A stretch of DNA of 34,539 bases from an uncultured Deferribacteraceae bacterium (GTDB taxonomy: Bacteria > Chrysiogenota > Deferribacteres > CAMZNJ01), in assembly GCA_947313825.1 (NCBI GenBank), contig CAMZNJ010000026.1, positions 1-34,539 on the forward strand, in the 5' to 3' direction. The notes under the pieces are model-generated. The model made no database searches, had not been told where the DNA came from, and saw nothing but the letters and a program-made list of their open reading frames with translations. This document shows, piece after piece, positions 7,870-15,319 of this stretch (position 1 is its first letter; the number at the start of each line of letters is the position of its first letter). Position numbers and translations under genes: made by a program.

Positions 7870-10800
7870 TTAAAAATTTCGTGTTTGCTGTTTTTTGTTA
7901 GGGTTTGTGTTTGCGTTGGGTGTTAGGGTAACGTTGTGCGGTTCTAGTATGTCTGCAAGGGTTGTGATTAGTTTGGGTGAGATGTTGACTTTTTGTGTTA
8001 GGGTTTGTGTTGCGAGTAGGGCTTTGGGTTGTTTGTTGTTGGGAATATCTTTTGCCACCCTTAGGAGTACCTTGGTGCGTCCTTTGTTGTTTGCGAGTAG
8101 GTTGTTTATTTCGTTGAGTGTATTTTTTAGTTTTAGTTCGTTATTTTGGCTGATGTTGATTGTAAGTGTGAGGTGTCGAGTGTTTTGTATGATACCTTCT
8201 TGGAGTGGGTAGATTGCGTTGGGTTTGAGTGTTGGCAGGTCGTCGTTGGTTGATACTTCGCCGTTGATGAAGATTAGTGTGTCCATGACCATGAGTTGTT
8301 CGACAGCTTGGAATAGTCCGGGGAATATGGGCATGGTGAGTTCTGTTGCCACGTCTTCGATTTTGATAATTGCCATCGGTTTTTTGTCTTTGCGAGTGAA
8401 AGTATTTTTGACTTCAGTGATGATTCCGGCGATGCCCACGTGTGTGCCCACGTTGATGTTTCCCAGTTGTTTTATGGGTGTTGCCACTTTGTCGAGTATT
8501 GGTAGGTATTCGCCTAGTGGGTGTCCTGTGAGGTAGATGCCGAGGGACTCTTTTTCTTTGAGGAGCAGTTCGATGCGTGAGAATTCCACGTCGTCGCCGT
8601 AGTTGAAGTGGTCGATGAAGCCTCGTGTTTGTTCGTTGTTGTCGTTGTTGAGGTTGTTGTCGCTGTTGTCGTCGTCCATTGCAAACAGCATATCGAGGCT
8701 GCTTCCGAGGTTTTTCAGGTTGTTGTTTCGTCCTTGTGCTTCTTTCATAGCGTCGGGCAGGGCATTCAGCAGTTGTTTACGTTTTTTCCCTGTCCAGTCA
8801 AAGCTCCCTGCCTTGATGAGTGATTCCACCCCTTTTTTGTTAACTTTTTTGTTATCGATGCGATTGAGGAAGTCCATGAATGATGTGAAGTCGCCGTTTT
8901 CGTTACGTTCGTTCTCGATATTGGTTACGGAGTCCATACCGATGCCTTTTATTCCGGCGAGTCCGAAAACGATGTTGCCATTTAGAGCGGAGAACTGTGC
9001 TTGTGATTTGTTAACGTTTGGTGGTAGAACATTGATGCCCATGGGTTTGCAGGCGGCGATGAAGTATGCGATACGGTCGCTGTTGTTGATGGCGACGCTG
9101 AGTAGTGCGGTCATGTATTCGACGCTGTAGTTTGCTTTGAGGTATGCTGTTTGGTATGCGATGATACCGTATGCGGCTGAGTGTGATTTGTTGAATCCGT
9201 ATTCGGCAAATTTTTCCATGAGGTCGAATATTTCGTTTGAGAGTTGCGGATCGAAACCGAGTTTGATTGCACCGTCAATATTGAGTTCGCTGTTGCCATG
9301 GATAAACATTTCGCGTTGTTTTGCCATCTCTTCGGCTTTTTTCTTACCCATGGCACGACGCAAGAGGTCGGCGGCACCGAGTGAGTACCCTGCGAGTCGT
9401 TGTGCCACTTGCATGACCTGTTCTTGGTAGACGATGATGCCGTAAGTTTCTTCTAGGAATTCTTTGAGTTCGGGTAAGTAGTAGGTTGCTTCTTCCTGTC
9501 CGTGTTTGCGTCGAACGTAACTGTCGAGCATACCCGAGCCGATGGGACCGGGTCGGTAGAGTGCGACAACAGCGACAATGTCGTTAATGTGTGTGGGTTT
9601 GAGTTTGCGTAGTAGTTGACGCATCCCTTCGCTTTCCAGTTGGAATACGCCACTAGTGTCGCCTTTGGTCATGAGGTCGTAAGTTTTTTTGTCGTCGAAA
9701 GGTATGTTTGCGATGTTGAAGTTTGGAGTGTGTTTTTGTATGAGTTTGGCTGCAACGTCGATATTAGTGAGGTTTGCTAGTCCTAGGAAGTCGAATTTGA
9801 TGAGTCCGATGGATTCGGCGGTATCTTTTTCGTATTGCGAGGCTGCCATGTCGGCGAGTATGTTGGAGCTAGAGGCTGACGAGCGTATTTTGGTGAGTGG
9901 GCAGTATTCGACTAGTGGTTTGTCGGCGATGAGTACTCCGGCGGCGTGTGTGCCTGCTTGTCGGAAGAGTCCTTCGAGTTTGAGCGAGTGTTTGAGTAGT
10001 TCGTCGCCATGTTCTTCGGCTAAGAAGTCGTCTTCGAGGTTGGGCACGTCTTCGAGGGCACGCACAAGGGTCATTCCGGGTGCGACGGGGATTTTTTTGC
10101 TTAGTTTGTTGACCACGGGTAGGGGGACATCCAGTACACGACCGACGTCGCGAATGATACCTTTGGCGAGTAGTTTGGAGAAGGTAACAATTTGGGTAAC
10201 ATTTTCGTTGCCGTACTTGTTGTAAACGTATTGAATGACGCGGTCTCGTCCTTCAATGCAGAAGTCGATATCGAAGTCGGGCATTGATGTTCGTTCAGGG
10301 TTTAGGAACCGTTCGAATAGTAGTCCAAATTTGATGGGGTCGACCTCTGTAATGCCCATGGAGTAAGCGATGAGCGAGCCTGCTCCCGATCCTCGACCGG
10401 GTCCAACAACAACGCCGTTCTCTTTCGACCATTTAACGAAATCCCACACAATGAGGAAGTAGCCGACGAACCCTTTGTCGCGGATGATATCTGCTTCAAA
10501 TTTGAGTCGATCGCGGTATTTTTGGTGTATTTCGGGTGGGATATTGTCGTTGGAGAAGATATTTTCCAGTCCTTGCGTTGCTACTTGTAGGAAGAAGTCT
10601 TCTTGTGAGGAGTTATCGGGTGTGGGGAATGCGGGTAGGTGTAGGTTGCCGAATGTGAAGTCGACGGTGCATCGTTGTGCAATGGCGATGGTGTTTTCCA
10701 GAGCTTGAGGGTGTGTTGAGCCGAAGCTGTTGTACATCTCTTGTGGTGATTTCACGTAGAGTTCGGTGCTGTGGGCTTCCATCTTGTTTGGGTCGTTGAT

Positions 10801-11532
10801 TTTCGAGCCGGTTTGTATGCATACGAGTACGTTGTGTGAGTCGTGGTCGTCTTTGTCGAGGAAGTGGGCGTCGTTTGTTGCGACGAGTGGTATTCCTGTT
10901 TCTTGTGAGATACGCACTATTTGTTCGTTGACTTCGTATTGTTCGGGAATACCGTTGTCTTGCATTTCGAGGAAGTAGTTTCCGTCGCCGAGTATTTCGT
11001 TGAAGTCTTTGGCACATTGTAGGGCAGCGTCGTAGTTGTTGTTGAGTAGGTGTTGCGGTACTTCGCCTCCTAGGCAGCCTGAGAGTCCGATGAGTCCTTT
11101 GGCGTGTTGTTTGAGTACTTCGCGATCGATTCGCGGTTTGTAGTAAAACCCTTCGAGTTGAGCGATGGTTGCGAGTTTTTGTAGGTTGATGAGTCCGTCG
11201 CTGTTTTCGGCAAGTAGTCCCATGTGGTAGGAGTGTTTTTCGCCTCTGAGGTAGTTGGTTTTAGTTCTGCTGTCGGGGGAGATGTACACTTCGCAACCGA
11301 TAATGGGTTTGATGCCGGCGTTTTTCATGGTTTTGTAGAAGTCGATTACGCCGTACATTGTGCCGTGGTCGGTGATGGCACAGGCTTCCATCCCCATTTC
11401 GTTGAGTCGTTTGGCGAGTTTTTTGATGTTGATGGCACCGTCGAGGAATGAGTATTGCGTGTGTAGGTGTAGGTGCACAAATTTGGTTTGGATGTTGGTG
11501 TCCAGTGTTTTGCTATGGTTAGTGTTGGGCAT
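7870..11532 (-). CDS. dnaE: DNA polymerase III alpha subunit DnaE
   Basis: This is the replicative DNA polymerase catalytic subunit. The 1220-residue protein starts with a PHP domain (HLHLHTQYSFLDGA, ITDHG). The palm follows, with catalytic aspartates in MPDFDIDFC and in IKFDFLGL, then fingers motifs (RRAMGKKKAEEM, GFNKSHSAAYG) and a C-terminal HhH/OB-fold region. It is about 50 residues longer than typical DnaE1. Part of the excess is an Asp/Asn-rich insert (MDDDNSDNNLNNDNNEQ, near 8650-8690) and an Asn/Thr-rich C-terminal tail. It follows def by 59 bp, a spacer containing an 11-bp repeat. The upstream sequence has only a weak ribosome-binding site. It is chemically ordinary and intact. Confidence 0.97.
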   Translation of the reverse strand: MPNTNHSKTLDTNIQTKFVHLHLHTQYSFLDGAINIKKLAKRLNEMGMEACAITDHGTMYGVIDFYKTMKNAGIKPIIGCEVYISPDSRTKTNYLRGEKHSYHMGLLAENSDGLINLQKLATIAQLEGFYYKPRIDREVLKQHAKGLIGLSGCLGGEVPQHLLNNNYDAALQCAKDFNEILGDGNYFLEMQDNGIPEQYEVNEQIVRISQETGIPLVATNDAHFLDKDDHDSHNVLVCIQTGSKINDPNKMEAHSTELYVKSPQEMYNSFGSTHPQALENTIAIAQRCTVDFTFGNLHLPAFPTPDNSSQEDFFLQVATQGLENIFSNDNIPPEIHQKYRDRLKFEADIIRDKGFVGYFLIVWDFVKWSKENGVVVGPGRGSGAGSLIAYSMGITEVDPIKFGLLFERFLNPERTSMPDFDIDFCIEGRDRVIQYVYNKYGNENVTQIVTFSKLLAKGIIRDVGRVLDVPLPVVNKLSKKIPVAPGMTLVRALEDVPNLEDDFLAEEHGDELLKHSLKLEGLFRQAGTHAAGVLIADKPLVEYCPLTKIRSSASSSNILADMAASQYEKDTAESIGLIKFDFLGLANLTNIDVAAKLIQKHTPNFNIANIPFDDKKTYDLMTKGDTSGVFQLESEGMRQLLRKLKPTHINDIVAVVALYRPGPIGSGMLDSYVRRKHGQEEATYYLPELKEFLEETYGIIVYQEQVMQVAQRLAGYSLGAADLLRRAMGKKKAEEMAKQREMFIHGNSELNIDGAIKLGFDPQLSNEIFDLMEKFAEYGFNKSHSAAYGIIAYQTAYLKANYSVEYMTALLSVAINNSDRIAYFIAACKPMGINVLPPNVNKSQAQFSALNGNIVFGLAGIKGIGMDSVTNIENERNENGDFTSFMDFLNRIDNKKVNKKGVESLIKAGSFDWTGKKRKQLLNALPDAMKEAQGRNNNLKNLGSSLDMLFAMDDDNSDNNLNNDNNEQTRGFIDHFNYGDDVEFSRIELLLKEKESLGIYLTGHPLGEYLPILDKVATPIKQLGNINVGTHVGIAGIITEVKNTFTRKDKKPMAIIKIEDVATELTMPIFPGLFQAVEQLMVMDTLIFINGEVSTNDDLPTLKPNAIYPLQEGIIQNTRHLTLTINISQNNELKLKNTLNEINNLLANNKGRTKVLLRVAKDIPNNKQPKALLATQTLTQKVNISPKLITTLADILEPHNVTLTPNANTNPNKKQQTRNF

Positions 11533-11550
11533 GGTTTGTTGTTCCGTGTT

Positions 11551-11583
11551 GTTGCGTTATGGTTGCGTTATGGTTGCGTTATG
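11551..11583. repeat. Intergenic 11-bp repeat, three units
   Basis: Three perfect copies of gttgcgttatg occupy over half of the 59-bp spacer between def and dnaE. The 11-bp unit is not a multiple of three. Confidence 0.93.
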
Positions 11584-11591
11584 TTTGTTGT

Positions 11592-12221
11592 TTAGTGTTT
11601 GTTGGTTGTGTCTTTTGGTATTGGGTAGTCGTCTTCTTTGGCACGTTTTTTGATGGATTTGATAATTTTTTCACGACGTGATGGTTCGAGTCGTTGTAGG
11701 AATAGTATTCCGTCGAGGTGGTCGTGTTCGTGTTGTAGTATTCGTGCTAGGAATCCGTTTGCGTATACGGTGAAGGTTTTGCCTTGGAGGTTTTGTGCGG
11801 TGATGCTAACGTATTCGGGTCGCATAACGTGTCCCCATTCTCCGGGGATGGAGAGGCACCCTTCTTCGAGTAGAATGTTTTCGGGTTGTTTGAGGTGGTT
11901 GTGTTTTTGTTGTTCGCAAGGGTAGCAGTGTTCGTCGTCGGTTGGGAGTTTGGGGTTGTGTTGGAAGAATTCGTCGCAGGAGGACACTGTGATGACGGGG
12001 TTGATGTAGTGTTTGATGTCTTTGCGTTCGCCACTTTCGCACGTGATGAATAGCCGAACGGGGGATCCGACTTGAATGGCGGCTAATCCGGCACCGTTGT
12101 GGTGTTGGACAGTGTCTTCCATGTTTCGTGCTAGTGTGATAATGTCGTTGTTGATGTGTGTGATGGTTTCAGATTTTTGTCTGAGCAGTGGGTCGGGGTA
12201 GTAGATGATAGGCAGAACCAT
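11592..12221 (-). CDS. def: Peptide deformylase with an inserted Cys/His segment
   Basis: Deformylase removes the N-formyl group from nascent proteins with a metal held by one Cys and two His. All three family motifs are present: HNGAGLAAIQ (GxGLAAxQ), EEGCLS (metal Cys) and QHEHDHLDG (HExxH-type). The N-terminus and C-terminal helix look normal. At 209 residues it exceeds the usual ~165-175. The excess is mainly an insert at about residues 82-116 with the pattern C99-x2-C102-x4-H107-x-H109, which could bind a metal. The ATG at 12221 follows gagg. It lies between the DciA-like gene and dnaE, with spacers of 51 and 59 bp. Confidence 0.95.
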   Translation of the reverse strand: MVLPIIYYPDPLLRQKSETITHINNDIITLARNMEDTVQHHNGAGLAAIQVGSPVRLFITCESGERKDIKHYINPVITVSSCDEFFQHNPKLPTDDEHCYPCEQQKHNHLKQPENILLEEGCLSIPGEWGHVMRPEYVSITAQNLQGKTFTVYANGFLARILQHEHDHLDGILFLQRLEPSRREKIIKSIKKRAKEDDYPIPKDTTNKH

Positions 12222-12272
12222 GTTGTTTTCCTCGCATGTAGTATGTTGTATGCGGTATGTTTTGGTATTTGT

Positions 12273-12725
12273 TTAGAGTTCTAGTTCGTACAGGGTTAGG
12301 TATGATTTCATTGCGTTGTGGAATTTGTCTCTTACTTTGGAGGAGTGTATCTGTTTGGCGAGGTTGTTTGCGAATCGCAGTTCCATGTCCAGTGGTTTTC
12401 GTCGGGTAATGTTTTCGGATTCGGCGTAGGTTGGTTGTTGTGAGGTTTCGGGTAGTGCTGGCAGGTATACGAGTTTGAGTTGTTTGATATCGGGGTAGAA
12501 TTTTTTTGCACGTTGAATGAGGTCTTTTTCGAGGTACGGTAGTTCGGAGATGAGGTATTGGTGTCGCACGCCTATGAATAGGGTACAGTTGTCGTATCGG
12601 TAGGCGAAGGTGTCTTTGGTGAGTGTTGCACCGGCGACACGGTTCCACATATTCCATAGGGAGAGGGTTTGTTTGCACCATGTGTCTTCACTAAGGATAT
12701 CGGATACGCGTGTCATGTTTCCCAT
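12273..12725 (-). CDS. DUF721 / DciA-like protein
   Basis: DciA (DUF721) is the ancestral bacterial loader or helper of the replicative helicase DnaB. Residues 20-90 follow the DUF721 pattern: LWNMWNRVAGATLTKDTFAY, a CTLFIGVRHQYLISEL strand-helix unit, then LEKDLIQRAKKFYPDIKQLKLVYLP. The C-terminal 60 residues are charged and not recognised. The 150-residue length fits the family. The ATG at 12725 has aggag 12 nt upstream; a second ATG at 12716 is less well placed. It sits between obgE and def and upstream of dnaE, a replication/translation neighbourhood that fits a DnaB helper. The fold call is good; the DciA role is inferred. Confidence 0.75.
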   Translation of the reverse strand: MGNMTRVSDILSEDTWCKQTLSLWNMWNRVAGATLTKDTFAYRYDNCTLFIGVRHQYLISELPYLEKDLIQRAKKFYPDIKQLKLVYLPALPETSQQPTYAESENITRRKPLDMELRFANNLAKQIHSSKVRDKFHNAMKSYLTLYELEL

Positions 12726-12766
12726 TGTTTAGTTGTTCTCCTGAGGTGTGTGTTGCGGTTTATGCT

Positions 12767-14065
12767 TTAGTAGCCGCTAATGGTTCCTTTTGAGTTATTT
12801 TGTTCGTTGTGTTCGTCGTCATTGTTTTGGTTGTGTTCGTGATTATCCACAGCTGTTTGCATCTCTAGGAGTAGTTCGTCAACACCTTGGCGTGTCATGG
12901 ATGATATGCAGAACACTTTTTTGCCGAGTTTTGCCATGTGGGTTTTGAAGCGTTCCAGTTCCTCGCTGTGAGCGGCTTCCACTTTGGTAGCAACGATAAT
13001 CTCTTGTTTGTGGAGTACGTTAAAGGTTTCGGAGTCTTTGGTGTCGGCAAAGTTTTGTATAAATTCTGATGCTTGTGTTGGTGTTTCGGCGTTGTCGGTG
13101 TTGTCAGTGTTGTCGGTTGCGTCAGGGTTGTCGGTGTTGTCGGCGTTGTCGGCGTTGTCAGTCATGATTGCCGTGGGTTTGGATTTTGCTTCTTGGTAGA
13201 GCTCCAGTTCTTTTCGGATGAGGTTGTAGCGGTCGATCATGGAGAGTGATGTCATGAGGGCGAGTTCGGGTGTTTGGTCGCCGTCTTCGCCGTCGTAACC
13301 GCCGTCTTCGTCAACGTGAACAGAGGCGTCGATGAAGTGTGTGAGAACTTTGGTGCGTTCGATATGTTTGAGGAATCGTTGTCCGAGTCCAACACCTTTG
13401 TGTGCCCCTTCGATGAGTCCGGGCATATCGGCGATGACGTAAGGTTGTCCGTAAACGGATTTGATAACGCCGAGGTTGGGTGTGAGGGTTGTGAATGGGT
13501 AGTCGGCAACTTTTGGGTTGGCGGCGGATATGGTTTTGATGAACGTGGATTTCCCGGCATTGGGCATACCGATGACACCGACGTCGGCGATGATTTTGAG
13601 GTTCAGTTCGATTTCGAGTGTGGTTCCGGGGGTGCCGTTTTCCGCCTGTTTTGGGGCACGATTCGACGATGACGTGAAGGATTTGTTGCCACGACCACCT
13701 TCTCCCCCTTTGAGGATAACATACTTACGACCCTCTTCGGTAATATCCGCAATAATTTTGCCACTTTTGGCGTCAACTAAGGAGGTGCCTAGGGGTAAGT
13801 CGATGAGTAGGTCGTTGCCGTTCCCGCCGGCTTTGTCTTTGCTTTGTCCGTTGTATCCGTTGGCGGCTTTGTATCGTCGGTTGATGCGAAAGTCCATGAG
13901 GGTGTGTTTGTTGGTTACGCCTCGAACGACGATGTTCCCGCCGTTTCCGCCGTTCCCACCGCTTGGTCCACCGAACGGCACAAACTTCTCTTTCCTAAAG
14001 GCAACACAGCCGTTCCCGCCATCACCTGAGATAAGTGTTACCTTGGCAACATCAATAAATTTCAT
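12767..14065 (-). CDS. obgE: GTPase ObgE/CgtA with repeat insert and altered G4 motif
   Basis: Obg is an essential ribosome-associated GTPase acting in 50S maturation and stress signalling. The glycine-rich Obg domain covers about residues 1-160. The G domain follows, with G1 GMPNAGKSTF, G3 DMPGLIEG and the HIERTKVLTHFIDAS segment. The guanine-specificity motif, normally NKxD, reads TKVE (IIVATKVEAA, about residue 360). An insert of about 60 residues precedes it, including eight 9-bp units encoding DNT/DNA (residues 302-326). G5 (CISSMTRQG) is recognisable. The C-terminal tail is His/Asn/Asp-rich. It is probably the first gene of the obgE-dciA-def-dnaE run and has its own promoter. The usual partners rplU and rpmA are not adjacent. 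Confidence 0.95.
   Translation of the reverse strand: MKFIDVAKVTLISGDGGNGCVAFRKEKFVPFGGPSGGNGGNGGNIVVRGVTNKHTLMDFRINRRYKAANGYNGQSKDKAGGNGNDLLIDLPLGTSLVDAKSGKIIADITEEGRKYVILKGGEGGRGNKSFTSSSNRAPKQAENGTPGTTLEIELNLKIIADVGVIGMPNAGKSTFIKTISAANPKVADYPFTTLTPNLGVIKSVYGQPYVIADMPGLIEGAHKGVGLGQRFLKHIERTKVLTHFIDASVHVDEDGGYDGEDGDQTPELALMTSLSMIDRYNLIRKELELYQEAKSKPTAIMTDNADNADNTDNPDATDNTDNTDNAETPTQASEFIQNFADTKDSETFNVLHKQEIIVATKVEAAHSEELERFKTHMAKLGKKVFCISSMTRQGVDELLLEMQTAVDNHEHNQNNDDEHNEQNNSKGTISGY
13089..13160 (-). repeat. Coding 9-bp repeat in obgE, eight units
   Basis: Eight 9-bp units (+ strand gtgttgtcg / gcgttgtcg variants) encode an Asp-Asn-Thr/Ala run inserted in the ObgE GTPase domain just before the G4 strand. 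The frame is kept. Confidence 0.95.
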
Positions 14066-14104
14066 ATAAATAGTCCTATTTTTAGCATTAGTTTTATTAC
14101 GACC

Positions 14105-14133
14105 ATTGTAGCACTAATATTGAATTTAGGCAA
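14105..14133 (-). promoter_or_regulatory. Promoter upstream of obgE
   Basis: On the minus strand, ttgcct (14133-14128) is followed after exactly 17 bp by tacaat (14110-14105), about 40 bp before the obgE ATG in an AT-rich 118-bp gap. Spacing and -10 match a sigma70-type promoter. Confidence 0.6.
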
Positions 14134-14183
14134 AAGGCAAAAACAAGAAAGGTAACGGTGTGGTTGAGTTGCGATTCGGGGTT

Positions 14184-14984
14184 TTACCTAAACTGCTCAA
14201 TGCCTGTTGATGGGGATTTGTAGGCATTCATTTCGGTAACGATTCCGAAAGTTCCGAAACAGATGAGGATAAACACAACAGCGTAAATAAAGAGGAAAGT
14301 GAAGTTTCGTTCCCGTCTGAACATTTTGCGGAAGAAGCCGACCATGAGGGCAAAGCTAATGAGCAGAGCGATTAGGATGGGGTTGCTGAAGGGGTCGCTA
14401 ATGGTGCGAACGCTGTAGAGGAAGTGTGTTTCGCCATCGTCTTCAAAGTATATTCGGTATGTGCCCGTGGTTTTTGCCGTAAAGAGGAGTCTGTCTGTGG
14501 TGGTGGCGTTAGGGTTGTTGGGTGCTGTGGGGGTGGAGATGCGGAACCGAATACCGTTCGAACCTGCCATGTTGTCGCCAATGTTGTCGCCAATGTTGCG
14601 TGTGTTTGCGGTATTTGCGGTATTTGCGGCACCAACAGGGGGGTAAACCACGTAATGGTGTGTTGTTGGTGTGTTTGTGGTGTCAGAGTTGTTGTGTTGG
14701 AAAGAGATGCGAACGGTAACTTGGTTCTTTTTGCCAACAAAGTATGTGGGGGTTGTCTCCACTTTGTAAATACGACTGGTGCTGCCTTCTAGGGGGATAT
14801 CCACGTTAGTTTTTGTGTATAAGAATAGGTTCCATGAGCCAACAACAGCAATGGCGACTAACGGTAGGAGGATGCTGGGGCGTAGAAACCATGGTGTAGG
14901 GATAGGGGTTTCGCTGGTGTTATTGCTGGTGTTATTGCTGGTGTTTCGGTGTTTGTTTCGACGTGCAAAGGGTTTGCTTTCCAT
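14184..14984 (-). CDS. Unrecognised three-TM membrane protein, last gene of the cbb3 maturation operon
   Basis: I do not recognise this 266-residue protein. It has a basic, Asn/Thr/Ser-rich N-terminus with a 12-bp repeat, then a membrane segment (about residues 33-52: SILLPLVAIAVVGSWNLFLY). A predicted periplasmic beta-rich domain follows (about 55-180), with LLFTAKTTGTYRIYFEDDGE near its end. Two further membrane helices (about 188-208 and 225-248) flank a basic loop (RKMFRRERN). A second repeat region encodes GAANTANTANTRNIGDN. It begins 13 bp after ccoS with a good gagg site and is clearly in the same transcription unit. A role in cbb3 oxidase assembly, perhaps covering the missing FixH periplasmic domain, is inferred only from position. 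Confidence 0.85.
   Translation of the reverse strand: MESKPFARRNKHRNTSNNTSNNTSETPIPTPWFLRPSILLPLVAIAVVGSWNLFLYTKTNVDIPLEGSTSRIYKVETTPTYFVGKKNQVTVRISFQHNNSDTTNTPTTHHYVVYPPVGAANTANTANTRNIGDNIGDNMAGSNGIRFRISTPTAPNNPNATTTDRLLFTAKTTGTYRIYFEDDGETHFLYSVRTISDPFSNPILIALLISFALMVGFFRKMFRRERNFTFLFIYAVVFILICFGTFGIVTEMNAYKSPSTGIEQFR
14569..14628 (-). repeat. Coding 12-bp and 9-bp repeats in the 266-residue protein
   Basis: Two copies of a 12-bp unit (atgttgtcgcca on +) adjoin about three 9-bp units (gtatttgcg type on +). Together they encode NTANTANT and NIGDNIGDN in the predicted periplasmic loop. Both unit sizes keep the frame. Confidence 0.85.
14913..14948 (-). repeat. Coding 12-bp repeat, three units
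   Basis: Two perfect copies and one variant of gctggtgttatt (+ strand) encode the NTSN-type run in the cytoplasmic N-terminus of the 266-residue protein. Confidence 0.9.
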
Positions 14985-14997
14985 GGTAACGCCTCAC

Positions 14998-15261
14998 TTA
15001 GTTGGAACCGTGGTCAGTATGTTTTGGTTCGTTGTTGCTATTTTTGCGGTTATGTTTTTGTTTGCGTCGGTCTTGTTTAATTTGTTGTCGTTGTTGTTGT
15101 GGTATTTCGGGTTCTTCATCGGGATCATCGTCGAGCATGCGGTATTTTGGTCCTTCAACATCTTCAAACCACCCTCCTTTGATGGCTTTGATGAATAGAA
15201 ACAGTGCGAAGCCTCCCATTACTAGGGATACGGGCATGAGCATGAATAGTGATGTTATCAT
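14998..15261 (-). CDS. ccoS: cbb3-type cytochrome oxidase assembly protein CcoS
   Basis: CcoS is a small single-span protein needed for cofactor insertion into cbb3 oxidase. The 87-residue protein shows one N-terminal transmembrane helix (LFMLMPVSLVMGGFALFLFIKAI). The family signature follows directly: GGWFEDVEGPKYRMLDDD. After that comes an unusually long polar tail rich in Gln, Lys, Arg and Asn (about 40 residues). Most CcoS proteins are 45-75 residues. The start has gagg 9 nt upstream. It follows ccoI by 58 bp and precedes the unrecognised membrane protein by 13 bp. Confidence 0.9.
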   Translation of the reverse strand: MITSLFMLMPVSLVMGGFALFLFIKAIKGGWFEDVEGPKYRMLDDDPDEEPEIPQQQRQQIKQDRRKQKHNRKNSNNEPKHTDHGSN

Positions 15262-15319
15262 ATGTCAACCTCAGGGGTTTGCGTGTTTGTTTTGTTTTGC
15301 GTAGTGGTGGTGTGTGTTT

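Noticed and set aside
13268-14069. Long open frames opposite obgE on the + strand
   Set aside because: They are Pro/Phe-rich mirror images of the Gly-rich Obg domain with no ribosome-binding site or family resemblance.
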